Source: Nitrospirota bacterium
GTDB lineage: Bacteria; Nitrospirota; JACRHJ01
Length of the DNA: 64,000 bases
Assembly: GCA_016212105.1 (NCBI GenBank)
Contig: JACRHJ010000043.1
Coordinates: 1 to 64,000, forward strand
Reading direction: 5' to 3'
Shown: piece after piece, positions 49,929-58,723 of the stretch
Numbering within the stretch: the stretch's first letter is position 1
Layout: every line of letters begins with the position of its first letter
Program-made: the position numbers and the translations under genes
Notes under the pieces: model-generated
Databases searched by the model: none
Told to the model about the DNA's origin: nothing
Seen by the model: the letters and a program-made list of their open reading frames with translations, nothing else

Positions 49929-51866
49929 CTAAGCCGACGCGTCCGAGTCTGCCCGGCTCCCGGTATCCGTGGCGTCCGTGGCCTCGGCGGCATCGACGCT
50001 CGCGCCGCCATCCACGGGACCTACGGTTACTCCGCCTTCCGCGGGGGCAGGAGTCGCGACCTCTATGCCCGCGGCGGCGAGGATGGCGTCGACCTCCTTG
50101 CCGTCGATCGTTTCCCTGTCGAGGAGTGCGGCGGCGAGGGCATCGAGCCCGGCCATGTTCCCGGTCATGAGCGACTTGCCCCTCTCGTAGGCCTCCATCA
50201 CCATACGCCTCACCTCGGCGTCTATCTCGACGGCGGTCTTCTCGCTGAAGTCCCTGTGCTGGGCTATCTCGCGCCCCAGGAATATCTGCTCCTCCTTCTT
50301 GCCGAAGGTGAGCGGGCCGAGCGCGTCGCTCATGCCCCACTCGCAGACCATCCTGCGGACGAGGTCGGTGGCGCGTTCGAGGTCGTTGCCAGCACCGGTC
50401 GTCATATGGTTGAGGGCCAGCTCCTCCGCGAGCCGGCCGCCGAGCAGCATGGCAACCTTGCCGAGCAGGTGGTCGCGGTCGTCGGTGTACCGCTCCTCGA
50501 GCGGGAGCGACCATGTCAGCCCCAGCGCGCGACCGCGCGGTATTATCGTGACCTTGTGTATCGGGTCCGCGCCGGGTATGAGCTTGGCCATGAGCGTATG
50601 CCCGGCCTCGTGGTAGGCGGTGTTCTTCTTTTCCTTGTCCGAAATGACGATGCTCCGCCTCTCGGCGCCCATCATGACCTTGTCCTTGGCCTGCTCGAAG
50701 GAGTCCATGCCAACCTTCTCGTGGCCCTTCCTCGCCGCGAGGAGCGCGGCCTCGTTGACGAGGTTGGCGAGGTCCGCGCCGGCGAAGCCGGGCGTGCCGC
50801 GCGCTATGACGGAAAGCTCCACGTTCTCGTCCATCGGGACCTTCCGCGTGTGCACCTTGAGTATCCCCTCCCTGCCCTTGATGTCAGGGCGGGGGACGAC
50901 GACCTGCCTGTCGAAACGGCCGGGCCTGAGGAGCGCCGGGTCGAGGACGTCCGGGCGGTTGGTCGCGGATATGAGTATTACCCCCTCGTTGGACTCGAAG
51001 CCGTCCATCTCGACGAGGAGCTGGTTCAGCGTCTGCTCGCGCTCGTCGTGGCCGCCGCCGAGGCCCGCGCCACGGTGCCTGCCCACGGCGTCAAGCTCGT
51101 CTATGAATATTATGCAGGGCGCGTTCTTCTTGCCCTGCTCGAAGAGGTCCCTGACTCTGGACGCGCCCACGCCGACGAACATCTCTACGAAGTCGGAGCC
51201 GGATATGGAGAAGAACGGCACCTCGGCCTCGCCCGCGATTGCCTTGGCGAGGAGCGTCTTTCCGGTGCCCGGAGGCCCTACAAGGAGCACGCCCTTGGGT
51301 ATGCGCCCGCCCAGCTTCTGGAACTTCTGCGGGTCTTTAAGATACTCGATTATCTCGTGAAGCTCCTCTTTCGGCTCCTCGATGCCAGCGACGTCCGCGA
51401 ACGTCACCTTCTTCGTGCTCTCGGTCAGGAGCTTCGCCCGGCTCTTGCCGAAAGACATAGCCTTGTTCCCCCCGGCCTGCATCTGGCGCATGAAGAATAT
51501 CCAGAACCCAATCATCAGTATGATTGGGGCCCAGAAGAACAGGACCTGCGAGTACCAGGGGTTGGCGTCCACCTTCTGCGCGGTGATCTTGACGCCCTTG
51601 TCCGATAGCGACTTGACGAGGCCGGTGTCCTTTGGCGCGAAGGAGCGGAAGTTCTCTCCACTTTTCAGCAACCCGATGACCTCGACGCCCTGCTCGTCCT
51701 CCTTCAGCAGAGCCTCGGAGACGTCGCCCAGCTCCACCTTCGCGATGAAGTCTGAGTAGATAAGCTCCTTCTCCGGCTTCTGCGGCGCGGAAAACAGGTG
51801 GTATATGAGGACCATGATAAGGACAAGGAGCAGTATCAGTGAAAAGTTCTTCAGGTTCGAGTTCAT
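49929..51866 (-). CDS. ftsH: ATP-dependent membrane zinc protease FtsH
   Basis: 645 residues. Two N-terminal membrane helices ([18 protein letters not shown] and [18 protein letters not shown]) flank a periplasmic domain. AAA+ module: [19 protein letters not shown], pore loop [12 protein letters not shown], Walker [37 protein letters not shown] (outline). Peptidase motif HEAGH with the third ligand Asp downstream. The C-terminal tail is Ala/Asp/Thr-rich and likely disordered. Degrades misfolded membrane proteins and short-lived regulators. First gene of the cluster; promoter at 51907-51935. Confidence 0.98.
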   Translation of the reverse strand: MNSNLKNFSLILLLVLIMVLIYHLFSAPQKPEKELIYSDFIAKVELGDVSEALLKEDEQGVEVIGLLKSGENFRSFAPKDTGLVKSLSDKGVKITAQKVDANPWYSQVLFFWAPIILMIGFWIFFMRQMQAGGNKAMSFGKSRAKLLTESTKKVTFADVAGIEEPKEELHEIIEYLKDPQKFQKLGGRIPKGVLLVGPPGTGKTLLAKAIAGEAEVPFFSISGSDFVEMFVGVGASRVRDLFEQGKKNAPCIIFIDELDAVGRHRGAGLGGGHDEREQTLNQLLVEMDGFESNEGVILISATNRPDVLDPALLRPGRFDRQVVVPRPDIKGREGILKVHTRKVPMDENVELSVIARGTPGFAGADLANLVNEAALLAARKGHEKVGMDSFEQAKDKVMMGAERRSIVISDKEKKNTAYHEAGHTLMAKLIPGADPIHKVTIIPRGRALGLTWSLPLEERYTDDRDHLLGKVAMLLGGRLAEELALNHMTTGAGNDLERATDLVRRMVCEWGMSDALGPLTFGKKEEQIFLGREIAQHRDFSEKTAVEIDAEVRRMVMEAYERGKSLMTGNMAGLDALAAALLDRETIDGKEVDAILAAAGIEVATPAPAEGGVTVGPVDGGASVDAAEATDATDTGSRADSDASA

Positions 51867-51906
51867 TAACCCTCCGTCTTGGCTACATGCGTGTTAATTC
51901 TATAAA

Positions 51907-51935
51907 ATATAACACACAAACGCCGGCCAATACAA
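51907..51935 (-). promoter_or_regulatory. Probable ftsH promoter
   Basis: TTGTAT (51935-51930), 17-base spacer, TTATAT (51912-51907). Confidence 0.5.
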
Positions 51936-51985
51936 CCCAAAAGATACTTCGCCCGCGGCTGTCCGGCCTCACCTCAACAATTTGC

Positions 51986-52015
51986 TTGACAAAAACACTG
52001 AACATTACATAATAT
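51986..52015 (+). promoter_or_regulatory. Sigma-70 promoter of the GAF/HD-GYP gene
   Basis: TTGACA (51986-51991), 18-base spacer, TAATAT (52010-52015); divergent from ftsH. Confidence 0.65.
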
Positions 52016-52087
52016 AACAGTCTGGCGGCACGATTCCTTGACAAGACTTTCCTGATACCTTCCTTTTCCGTTAAGGGGCAGAATAAC

Positions 52088-54058
52088 ATGCCTGCAGGCG
52101 TTTTAAAAAGCGAAACTGTCAGGTTCGGCACCATCGGCGCACTCCTCGGGGCGAGCGCCCCGGTCCTGCACACCCTCCTCCAGATGGTCGTCTTCCATTC
52201 CGACATGTCGGTCTCGAATTACCTCCACTACGCCATACTCGACTCTCACGAAGGGCTTGCGTCCAACATATTCATAGGCGGAGCGGCATTCGTAATGGCG
52301 GGCGCGGGCGCGGTCGTGGGCCGGATGCGGGAGAACGACAAGCGGCAGCAGGCGCGCATCGAGTCCTCGAACAGGGAGCTTGCCGCGCTCAACTCCATCT
52401 CCGAGATAATATCGAGGACGAGGGAGCTGGACACGATACTCTACCTCGTCCTCAAGGAGACGCTGTCCCTGTCATTTCTGTGCATAGAGCGAAAGGGCGC
52501 GATATTCCTCCGCGACGAGTCCGACCCGGAAACGCTCGTCATGTCGGCGAGCGTGGACCTGGCGCAGTACCTCACCCACCACGAGAAGAAGATACCTGTC
52601 GGCTACTGCCTGTGCGGCAAGGCGGTGCGGACCGGCGAGGTCATCTTGTCCTCCGACTGCTTCGAAGACCCGGACCACGCAACCAGCTACCCCGGCATGA
52701 CCAGCCACGGCCATATCGTAATCCCCATAACCGGCAGCGGCGGTGTTACCGGCGTCATGACGTACTACACGCCCGCACGGACGGTGCCGTCCCGGGACGA
52801 CATCAGGATACTCACCGCGATCGCGTCCCAGCTCGCCGTGGCGATAGACAACGTCAGGCTCCAGAAGACGGTCAGCGAGGCCAAGGCGGACGCCCACCGG
52901 AAGGACACCGAGATATTCAAGAACGTCGAGGCGCTTAAAGGGCTAATCGAGGTTGACAGGATAATCCTGTCCACGATGGACAGGGACGAGATGCTCTTCA
53001 GGGTGGCCTCCCAGATAAGGCAGATAGTGCCCGCGGACGCGGGCGGCGTGGCCATAAAGGAGGAAGAGACCGGGTATTACAGGTACGTCGGCGGATGGGG
53101 GCTGGACGCCCGGAAGGGCGAGGTGCTGCTGACCAAGGCCGGCCCGCTGTACTCCGGGCTCAAGTCCGGAAAGCCGGTCTGCCGGCCGGAGGTCGCCGAC
53201 GACGTCGCGGTCGAGCGGGTGGACAGGCTTCTGCTTGGCGCGGACGTCAGGGCCAACGTATTCGTCCCCATCATGCGCAAGGGTCTGTCCGCCGGGTTCC
53301 TTGTTCTGGGCTCCGTCAAGGCCGACGGGCTCTCCAGGGAGAGTGTCGCCACGGCCGTCAGCTTCGCGTCCCGCATGGGCATAGCGCTCGAGCACTCGCG
53401 CCTTATCCACAACCTCGAAGAGATGTCCGTGAACATCATACACGCACTCGCCACCGCGATAGACGCCAAGAGCCCCTGGACAAAGGGCCACTCCGAGCGC
53501 GTGGCGCATTACTCGATGTACATAGCGGAGAGGATGGGGCTGGACGCCCAGTTGGTAGAGCGGCTCAGGCTGGCCGGGCTGCTCCACGATATCGGCAAGA
53601 TTGGTACCTACGACATGCTCCTCGACAAGACAGGAAAGCTGACCGACGATGAAGTCGAGCTGATCAAGCAGCACCCGGACCGCGGCTGCGAGATACTCGC
53701 GCCCATCAAGGAGTTCCGGGACATCCTGCCCGCCGTCCGCCACCACCACGAGCGCTGGGACGGACTCGGCTACCCGTCCGGCCTCAGGGCCGAGGAGATA
53801 CCGCTAGACGCCCGGATACTCTGCGTCGCGGACTCCTTCGACACGATGACGGCAAACCGGCCGTACAGGCCCGCGATAGGGATTGAAAACGCAATCCAGG
53901 AGCTCCTGTACTGCTCGGGCACGCAGTTCTGCCCGGAGGTGGTCTCCGTGTTCCTCGATATACTGAAGGACGGCGGGCCGAGGCTGGCGAAGATAAACGC
54001 GGGCGCCGTCATACCGGTCGGCCATGCGTTCCCGGTGCAGCAGGACTACCAGTTGTAG
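52088..54058 (+). CDS. Membrane-bound GAF-GAF-HD-GYP signalling protein
   Basis: 656 residues. Two N-terminal membrane segments (TIGALLGASAPVLHTLLQMVV and NIFIGGAAFVMAGAGAVVG), two GAF-like sensor domains (about 100-260 and 285-450; the first has cysteines YCLCGKAV and SSDCFEDPDH), then HD-GYP: HSERVAHYSMYIAERMGL, LLHDIGKIGTYDMLLDKTGK, RHHHERWDGLGYPSGL and DSFDTMTANRPYRP. HD and GYP motifs are intact, so it should hydrolyse c-di-GMP in response to a bound ligand or redox signal. Monocistronic with its own promoter and terminator. Confidence 0.9.
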   Translation: MPAGVLKSETVRFGTIGALLGASAPVLHTLLQMVVFHSDMSVSNYLHYAILDSHEGLASNIFIGGAAFVMAGAGAVVGRMRENDKRQQARIESSNRELAALNSISEIISRTRELDTILYLVLKETLSLSFLCIERKGAIFLRDESDPETLVMSASVDLAQYLTHHEKKIPVGYCLCGKAVRTGEVILSSDCFEDPDHATSYPGMTSHGHIVIPITGSGGVTGVMTYYTPARTVPSRDDIRILTAIASQLAVAIDNVRLQKTVSEAKADAHRKDTEIFKNVEALKGLIEVDRIILSTMDRDEMLFRVASQIRQIVPADAGGVAIKEEETGYYRYVGGWGLDARKGEVLLTKAGPLYSGLKSGKPVCRPEVADDVAVERVDRLLLGADVRANVFVPIMRKGLSAGFLVLGSVKADGLSRESVATAVSFASRMGIALEHSRLIHNLEEMSVNIIHALATAIDAKSPWTKGHSERVAHYSMYIAERMGLDAQLVERLRLAGLLHDIGKIGTYDMLLDKTGKLTDDEVELIKQHPDRGCEILAPIKEFRDILPAVRHHHERWDGLGYPSGLRAEEIPLDARILCVADSFDTMTANRPYRPAIGIENAIQELLYCSGTQFCPEVVSVFLDILKDGGPRLAKINAGAVIPVGHAFPVQQDYQL

Positions 54059-54085
54059 GCAGGCGGCACCCACCTGCTCGATTTT

Positions 54086-54114
54086 GGCCGGCCTTTGTGC
54101 CGGCCTTTTCTTTC
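54086..54114 (+). terminator. Intrinsic terminator of the GAF/HD-GYP gene
   Basis: GGCCGGC / GCCGGCC stem with a 6-base loop, then TTTTCTTTC. Confidence 0.8.
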
Positions 54115-54116
54115 AT

Positions 54117-54315
54117 CTGTCATTGCGAGGAGTCCCGCGTTTCGCGGGACGACGCGGCAATCTCCACCTTACTGATTTCAATTATGAGGAGATTGCTTCG
54201 CTTCGCTCGCAAAGACAAGGCCATTATATACAGGCGGATTCTTCGCGTTGCTCAGAATGACACCCTGAATACAAAACAAAAAGGGCCGACACGCGGGTCG
54301 GCCCCTACATAAATC
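54117..54315. repeat. Intergenic repeat mosaic
   Basis: TCATTGCGAGGAGTCCCGCG-TTTCGCGGGACGACGCGGCAATC unit (also at 54979-55023), family D (54234-54263), family B plain form GGGCCGACACGCGGGTCGGC-CCC. No gene from 54059 to 54357. Confidence 0.8.
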
Positions 54316-54357
54316 CTTCACGAACACGAAACACGAACACGGACCACGTCTCTTCCC

Positions 54358-54888
54358 CTATTCCTCCCCCAGCACCGCGATATACGGCAGGTTCCTGTAC
54401 TGGTCCTGGTAGTCCAGCCCGTATCCCACGACGTATCTGTTGGGTATGGTGAACCCGACATAGTCCGGCTGGAAGTTCGCGCGGCGCTTCTCGACCTTGT
54501 CGAGCAGGGTGCAGACCTTGAGCGACCTGGGCTCGCGCGAGAGCAGGTTCTTCTTGACGTAGTCCATCGTCAGGCCGCTGTTGACGATGTCCTCGACGAC
54601 GAGGACGTGCTTGCCCTCGATGTTCTGGTTCAGGTCGGACGATATACGCACCGCGCCCTTCGCCTTCGCGCGGGAGCCGAACGAGGACACGCCTAAGTAG
54701 TCCACGACGACCGGGATGCGCACCACGCGGGTGAGGTCGGCGAAGAACATGTACGCGCCGGTCATGACGCAAACCATTATAAGGTCCTCGCCCTTGTAGT
54801 CCTTCGAAATCCTGTCGCCCAGCTCGCCGACGCGCTTGCTTATCTCCGCCTTCGTGAAGAGCGGCTTGCCGTAGTTGGCCTGCACCAT
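54358..54888 (-). CDS. hpt: Hypoxanthine phosphoribosyltransferase
   Basis: 176 residues. Salvages hypoxanthine (and guanine) to IMP/GMP using PRPP. The PRPP motif is VLVVEDIVNSGLTMDYV. MTGAYMFFADLTR carries the flexible-loop/PPi-binding start, KVCTLLDKVEKRR binds the purine, and PDYVGFTIPNRYVVGYGLDY (20 residues) is the C-terminal family block. GGAGGT lies 9 bases before ATG. In many bacteria hpt follows tilS, and tilS is indeed the next gene upstream on the same strand, with a repeat block and a separate promoter between. Confidence 0.96.
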   Translation of the reverse strand: MVQANYGKPLFTKAEISKRVGELGDRISKDYKGEDLIMVCVMTGAYMFFADLTRVVRIPVVVDYLGVSSFGSRAKAKGAVRISSDLNQNIEGKHVLVVEDIVNSGLTMDYVKKNLLSREPRSLKVCTLLDKVEKRRANFQPDYVGFTIPNRYVVGYGLDYQDQYRNLPYIAVLGEE

Positions 54889-54921
54889 ATCTTTGGCACC
54901 TCCAGAGGGTTTTAATGAGCG

Positions 54922-54949
54922 ATTATACGGATTAGGCGGAGAAAATCAA
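54922..54949 (-). promoter_or_regulatory. Sigma-70 promoter of hpt
   Basis: TTGATT (54949-54944), 16-base spacer, TATAAT (54927-54922). Confidence 0.65.
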
Positions 54950-54974
54950 TACATTTCTGTAGCGGACGGCGGTT

Positions 54975-55242
54975 CGTCTGTCATTGCGAGGAGTCCCGCG
55001 CCTCGCGGGACGACGCGGCAATCTCAGCTTTTGACGTTGACTTTGTAGGGCGCGACGCCCCCGGCGCGCCGGAATAAGAAGGGCCGACCCGCGCTTCGCT
55101 TGGTACGGCCCCTACATAAAATCTAATTCCTGGATTCCCGCCTTCGCGGGAATGACAACCTTCGGCGCGCCGGGGCGTCGCGCCCTACGCATTCCCCCTC
55201 CCTCGCTTGCGGGGGAGGGGGGCAGGGGGGCTAGGGGTGTCG
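54975..55242. repeat. Intergenic repeat mosaic between tilS and hpt
   Basis: GTCATTGCGAGGAGTCCCGC unit, TAGGGCGCGACGCCCCCGGC-GCGCC, inverted family B with the GCGCTTCGCTTGGTA insertion (55081-55116), family C plain (55134-55156), CGGCGCGCCGGGGCGTCGCG, and a CCCCCTCCCTCGC / GCGGGGGAGGGGG unit. No gene from 54889 to 55245. Confidence 0.8.
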
Positions 55243-55245
55243 CAT

Positions 55246-56625
55246 CTACCTCCCCCAGAACCTCACCGCCACCATCTTCTTCGTCCCCTCGCCCGCAACA
55301 AACCGCCTGTCCAGACGCATCCCCATCACCCAGACAATATCATCGCCGCAAACGAGTATCGGAGTCCGCTCCCGGACAAGCCTCGGCAGCTTCATGTCGA
55401 TAAAGAACTCCTTGAGCTTCTTCTTTCCCTCCATCCCCACGGGACAAAAGAAGTCGCCGGGAACCTTGTTCCGCACCACGAGTTCCCCGGATAGCTTATC
55501 CATATCGAATACAGAGGAATTCGCGTCATCCGGCGCGGCCTCGCCTTCGCCGAGGATACGCGCCTCGACCTCTATACCAGCGCCCTCGACAACCACCCTG
55601 CCCGGCACGGGCAGCGGCACTGAGTACCCGCCGCCCGTCTTCTCCGGCATGTACACCAGCAGGTGCCCGTAACTCCGCTCGACGCGCACGCCGCCGGGCA
55701 TGTCCACCCCGCGCCCGGTTCCGCCGGTGGTTATGGACTCGACCGCCTCCGCGACGTGTCCGAAGGAAAGCCCGAGCAGGTCGCCCTTGACGCGGCGGAC
55801 GGCGAGCCGTAACGCGCGCCTCTTTATGGCGAGCGGAAGGCCGGAGAAGGCGGCAAGCTCGATGCGGCAGACGCCGTCCGGGGCGAGGCTCATCACCGTC
55901 CGGAGCAGGTCCTCCGTGTAGGCGTCGAGAAACCTGTCTTCTTCACGGAGTATGTCCGCGGCCTGTCCAACAGCCTCCACGACGCGCGGGTTGATGTCCT
56001 TCAGTATAGGCATGACCTCCAGCCGGAGCCTGTTCCGCAGGTATACCGGCATGAGGTTCGACGGGTCGGTGACAAACGGTATATTGTGCTCCGCGATGTA
56101 CGCCTCGATGTCCGCACGCGAAGCGCCTATCAGCGGCCTGACAACCCGCCCGCTTACAGGCGGTCTGGAGGCGAGGCCGGCCATGCCGGAGCCGCGCACC
56201 TCGCGCATCAGCCAGGTCTCGGCCTGGTCGTCCGCGGTATGGCCGACGGCTATCCTGTGCGCGCCGTGGTCGTCCGCGACACGGTACAGGAAGTCGTAAC
56301 GCGCGCGCCTCGCCGCCGCCTGCTTGTTCTCCGGCGCGAGCCTCAGCCGTTCCTTGAGGTCGGACCTCTCGACGACGCACGGGATGCCGAGCCCCTTGGC
56401 GAGCCCGGCGACGAACTCAGCCTCCGAGGCCGATTCCGGCCGGAAGCCGTGGTCGAAGTGCGCCACGGTAAGCCGGATGCCAAGCTCCGGCGCGAGCCCC
56501 GCCAGGACGCGCAGCATCGCCACCGAGTCCGGCCCGCCGGACACGGCCACGACTACGCCCTGCCCCGGCTGGAACATCCGGTAGCGGGCTATCGTCTTTC
56601 TTGTGGTTTCAGCGAGGTTGGGCAT
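55246..56625 (-). CDS. tilS: tRNA(Ile)-lysidine synthase
   Basis: 459 residues. Puts lysidine on C34 of the CAU anticodon of minor tRNA-Ile so it reads AUA. N-type ATP pyrophosphatase loop VVVAVSGGPDSVAMLRVLA (about residue 26), then VAHFDHGFRPES, AVGHTADDQAETWLMREVRGSGMAGLA (outline) and VRPLIGASRADIEAYI. The TilS-substrate-binding and C-terminal domains follow (GLPLAIKRRALRLAVRRV; KKLKEFFIDMKLPRLVRERTPIL, outline). A CAT-anticodon tRNA gene lies 219 bp upstream on the same strand. Confidence 0.95.
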   Translation of the reverse strand: MPNLAETTRKTIARYRMFQPGQGVVVAVSGGPDSVAMLRVLAGLAPELGIRLTVAHFDHGFRPESASEAEFVAGLAKGLGIPCVVERSDLKERLRLAPENKQAAARRARYDFLYRVADDHGAHRIAVGHTADDQAETWLMREVRGSGMAGLASRPPVSGRVVRPLIGASRADIEAYIAEHNIPFVTDPSNLMPVYLRNRLRLEVMPILKDINPRVVEAVGQAADILREEDRFLDAYTEDLLRTVMSLAPDGVCRIELAAFSGLPLAIKRRALRLAVRRVKGDLLGLSFGHVAEAVESITTGGTGRGVDMPGGVRVERSYGHLLVYMPEKTGGGYSVPLPVPGRVVVEGAGIEVEARILGEGEAAPDDANSSVFDMDKLSGELVVRNKVPGDFFCPVGMEGKKKLKEFFIDMKLPRLVRERTPILVCGDDIVWVMGMRLDRRFVAGEGTKKMVAVRFWGR

Positions 56626-56639
56626 GTGATGGAACTGCT

Positions 56640-56740
56640 TGATGTAGGGGCCGACCCGTGTGTCGGCCCTTCTTCGTTTTTTGTAGTTATGAAATTATGG
56701 TGTCATTCTGAGCGAAGCGAAGAATCTGCCTGTATGTTTT
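56640..56740. repeat. Family B and family D repeats
   Basis: Plain family B TAGGGGCCGACCCGTGTGTC-GGCCC (56645-56670) and plain family D CATTCTGAGCGAAGCGAAGA-AT (56703-56725). Between tilS and the tRNA gene. Confidence 0.8.
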
Positions 56741-56843
56741 TGCGGGACTTCAGAAAATCAGCCCCCAGGCAAACAAAAACCCTCTCCACGTAGACCGCCG
56801 CTTTCTAAAGCAAACAATCCCCGCAAAGAGGGTCCGGTTTTGT

Positions 56844-56920
56844 TGGTGGCGGTGCAGGGATTTGAACCCCGGACACTGCGGATATGAGCCGCATGCTCTG
56901 ACCACCTGAGCTACACCGCC
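56844..56920 (-). tRNA. tRNA with CAT anticodon, probably elongator tRNA-Met
   Basis: 77 nt including an encoded CCA. Acceptor GGCGGTG / CACCGCC, D arm GCTC-AGGTGGTCA-GAGC, anticodon stem TGCGG / CCGCA with loop CTCATAT, T arm with GGTTCAAATC. The CAT anticodon also fits tRNA-Ile2, the TilS substrate. The overall sequence looks like deltaproteobacterial elongator Met tRNAs as I remember them, so I favour Met. First pair G-C rules out initiator type. Promoter at 56943-56972. Confidence 0.9.
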
Positions 56921-56942
56921 GTCATGGTGAAAACAGGCTGTT

Positions 56943-56972
56943 AATTTAGCCCAAGCGCTGCTGTTTTGTCAA
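56943..56972 (-). promoter_or_regulatory. Promoter of the tRNA gene
   Basis: TTGACA (56972-56967), 18-base spacer, TAAATT (56948-56943). Confidence 0.6.
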
Positions 56973-57014
56973 GACATTTCTGCATGAGTCGCGGCTATCA
57001 GGCTATGTAAATAA

Positions 57015-57080
57015 ACGGGCGCGTTAACCGCGCCCATCTCATTGTAGGGGCCGTACCAAGCGAAGCGCGTGTCGGCCCTG
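57015..57080. repeat. Hairpin and nested family B repeat
   Basis: GGGCGCGTTAACCGCGCCC hairpin, then family B with the TACCAAGCGAAGCG insertion (57044-57079). Confidence 0.8.
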
Positions 57081-57109
57081 ATTATACGAGGTCCCTTGCC
57101 GCCCCAGCC

Positions 57110-57508
57110 TCACGCAGCCTTGGCCTCCCCCTTGGCGCGCACGAACTCGCACGCCTTGAGGATTTCGGCCTTGAACTGGTCGTAGTCCACCTGCATCCCG
57201 TTCAGGTACGCGCTCCAGCCGGCAGTGGACTTGGCGTAGTGCACCGCCTCCTCGATCTCGGCCTCGGTCGCCCCGGCAAGCCTCGCCATCTCGGTGTGGA
57301 AGAGCGAGCAGTACCTGCACTTGGTCGCGGCGGATATTCCGACCCCGATAAGTTCGCGGTACTTCATCGGGATTGCCCCGTCCTCGAACTGAACCTTCTT
57401 CATCAGAGCCCATTCGAGTTCGAGCGTCCCGTCCGGGATGGTCTTTAGGAAGGACGGCACCAGGCCGAACATCCCCTCTATCTCCATGTATATCTCATCG
57501 CGTTTCAT
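57110..57508 (-). CDS. Carboxymuconolactone decarboxylase/AhpD-like protein
   Basis: 132 residues from ATG 57508 (GGAG 7 bases upstream); a longer frame starts at 57526. AhpD-fold helical protein with the redox motif C-x-x-C-x3-H in ATKCRYCSLFHTEMARLAGA, and the acid relay Glu in MKYRELIGVGIS. Such proteins are peroxidase partners or peroxidases using the CxxC pair, or true decarboxylases when the Cys are absent; the Cys here favour the redox type. No linked peroxiredoxin gene. Cytosolic, monocistronic. Confidence 0.88.
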   Translation of the reverse strand: MKRDEIYMEIEGMFGLVPSFLKTIPDGTLELEWALMKKVQFEDGAIPMKYRELIGVGISAATKCRYCSLFHTEMARLAGATEAEIEEAVHYAKSTAGWSAYLNGMQVDYDQFKAEILKACEFVRAKGEAKAA

Positions 57509-57654
57509 GTCGCGTCTCCGTTTCATTAAGGGCCTCGGCGGCAGCCGCCTGCCGGAACGGTTCCGGTCGGGTCTTGCGCGCCTTCATGGGCCCTTTTTAT
57601 ATATGTAATTGTATCAGGGAAAAAGCGGGAGGTCAAAATGCGGGATATGACAAA

Positions 57655-57800
57655 GAATCCCCCTCGCGCCGCGAGGGGGACATTCTCGTATCAACTTCCT
57701 GGACCCCGTGTCAAGCACGGGGCGACACATAATGGACCGTCATTCCCGCCCCGGCTTTAGGCGTACCGGGGTGAACTCCAGCGGGAATCCAGCGACTTTG
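57655..57800. repeat. Repeat block with a nested palindrome
   Basis: CCCCCTCGCG / CGCGAGGGGG hairpin (57659-57681), CCCCGTGTCAAGCACGGGG unit, and family C with CCCCGGCTTTAGGCGTACCG-GGG inside its loop (57742-57788). Nothing coding is seen from 57527 to 57859. Confidence 0.85.
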
Positions 57801-57859
57801 TTATGGACGAAGCTATATGCTTATTTAGTCGCCAGATTAATAACTCCGTTACCTTTACG

Positions 57860-58711
57860 CTATTTCACGTTGATAAACGGTATCGCGCCGCTTGTCACGT
57901 CGGGCAGTTTCCCGTTCCATTTCTCGATGGCCACCCGCTCGTTCTCGATCTCCCTGAGCCTGAGGAGGTCGGCGGAGAGCACCTGCTTCTGGAGCCTCAG
58001 CGCCTCGGCCTCGGCGGTTGCCTGGGCTATCTTCTGCTTGGCCTCGACCTCTATCCTCTGGAGGTCGCGCTGGGCCTTCTGCACCTGCTGCTCGGCGACC
58101 TGCTTTGCCTCGATGGCGTCGTTGAACGAGCCGGAGAAGTCGAAGTTGGTGATGGATATGTCGTCCACCAGGATGTTGAACGGGGCGAGCCTTACAGTCA
58201 GGTTCTCCTTTATCAGGTCCTTGACCTCCGGCCTCTTCGTGATTAGCTCCTCGGCGGTGTACCTTGCCGAGACCCCCTTGACTACCTCCTGCACGGCGGG
58301 GTCGATGAGGCGCGAGCCGTATGAGAGGCCAATCTTCTGGTAAACCTTGTCAACCGTGGCCGGGTCCAGGTGGAAGTTGGTGGCGATGGTAGCTCTGACC
58401 ATCTGGAGGTCCTTGGACGCGGCCGAGGCGTCGCTGTCCTTCTTGTCTATGCGGACGTCCATGATGACCACGGTGTCCGTCAGTGGTATCCTCGGGTGTA
58501 TGCCCTCGTTGAGGACGCCCGGCTGGACCGCGCCGAGCCTGACCAGTACCCCCTTGTGGCCGGGCTCGACTATCGCCCAGGGGTGAAGTATCAGGACGAA
58601 AAGCAGTATCCCGAGCACCCAGAGGTTCTTGAACAGCGCCTTGACCTTGCTGAAGTCCGGCCTCGCTCCGCCGAACTGCGCGTTGAAGTTAAACGGCTCC
58701 TTCTCAGGCAT
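57860..58711 (-). CDS. Prohibitin/SPFH-domain membrane protein
   Basis: 283 residues. One membrane segment (about 30-48, LWVLGILLFVLILHPWAIV), then the SPFH/band 7 domain (EPGHKGVLVRLGAVQPGVLNEGIHPRIPLTDTVVIMDVR, outline) and a long C-terminal coiled coil (IEAKQVAEQQVQKAQRDLQRIEVEAKQKIAQA, outline). Forms large membrane rings or caps, often around FtsH-type proteases. It follows by 12 bp a membrane-anchored nuclease-fold gene, so the two are an operon. Confidence 0.92.
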   Translation of the reverse strand: MPEKEPFNFNAQFGGARPDFSKVKALFKNLWVLGILLFVLILHPWAIVEPGHKGVLVRLGAVQPGVLNEGIHPRIPLTDTVVIMDVRIDKKDSDASAASKDLQMVRATIATNFHLDPATVDKVYQKIGLSYGSRLIDPAVQEVVKGVSARYTAEELITKRPEVKDLIKENLTVRLAPFNILVDDISITNFDFSGSFNDAIEAKQVAEQQVQKAQRDLQRIEVEAKQKIAQATAEAEALRLQKQVLSADLLRLREIENERVAIEKWNGKLPDVTSGAIPFINVK

Positions 58712-58723
58712 GTCCCCTCCTTG

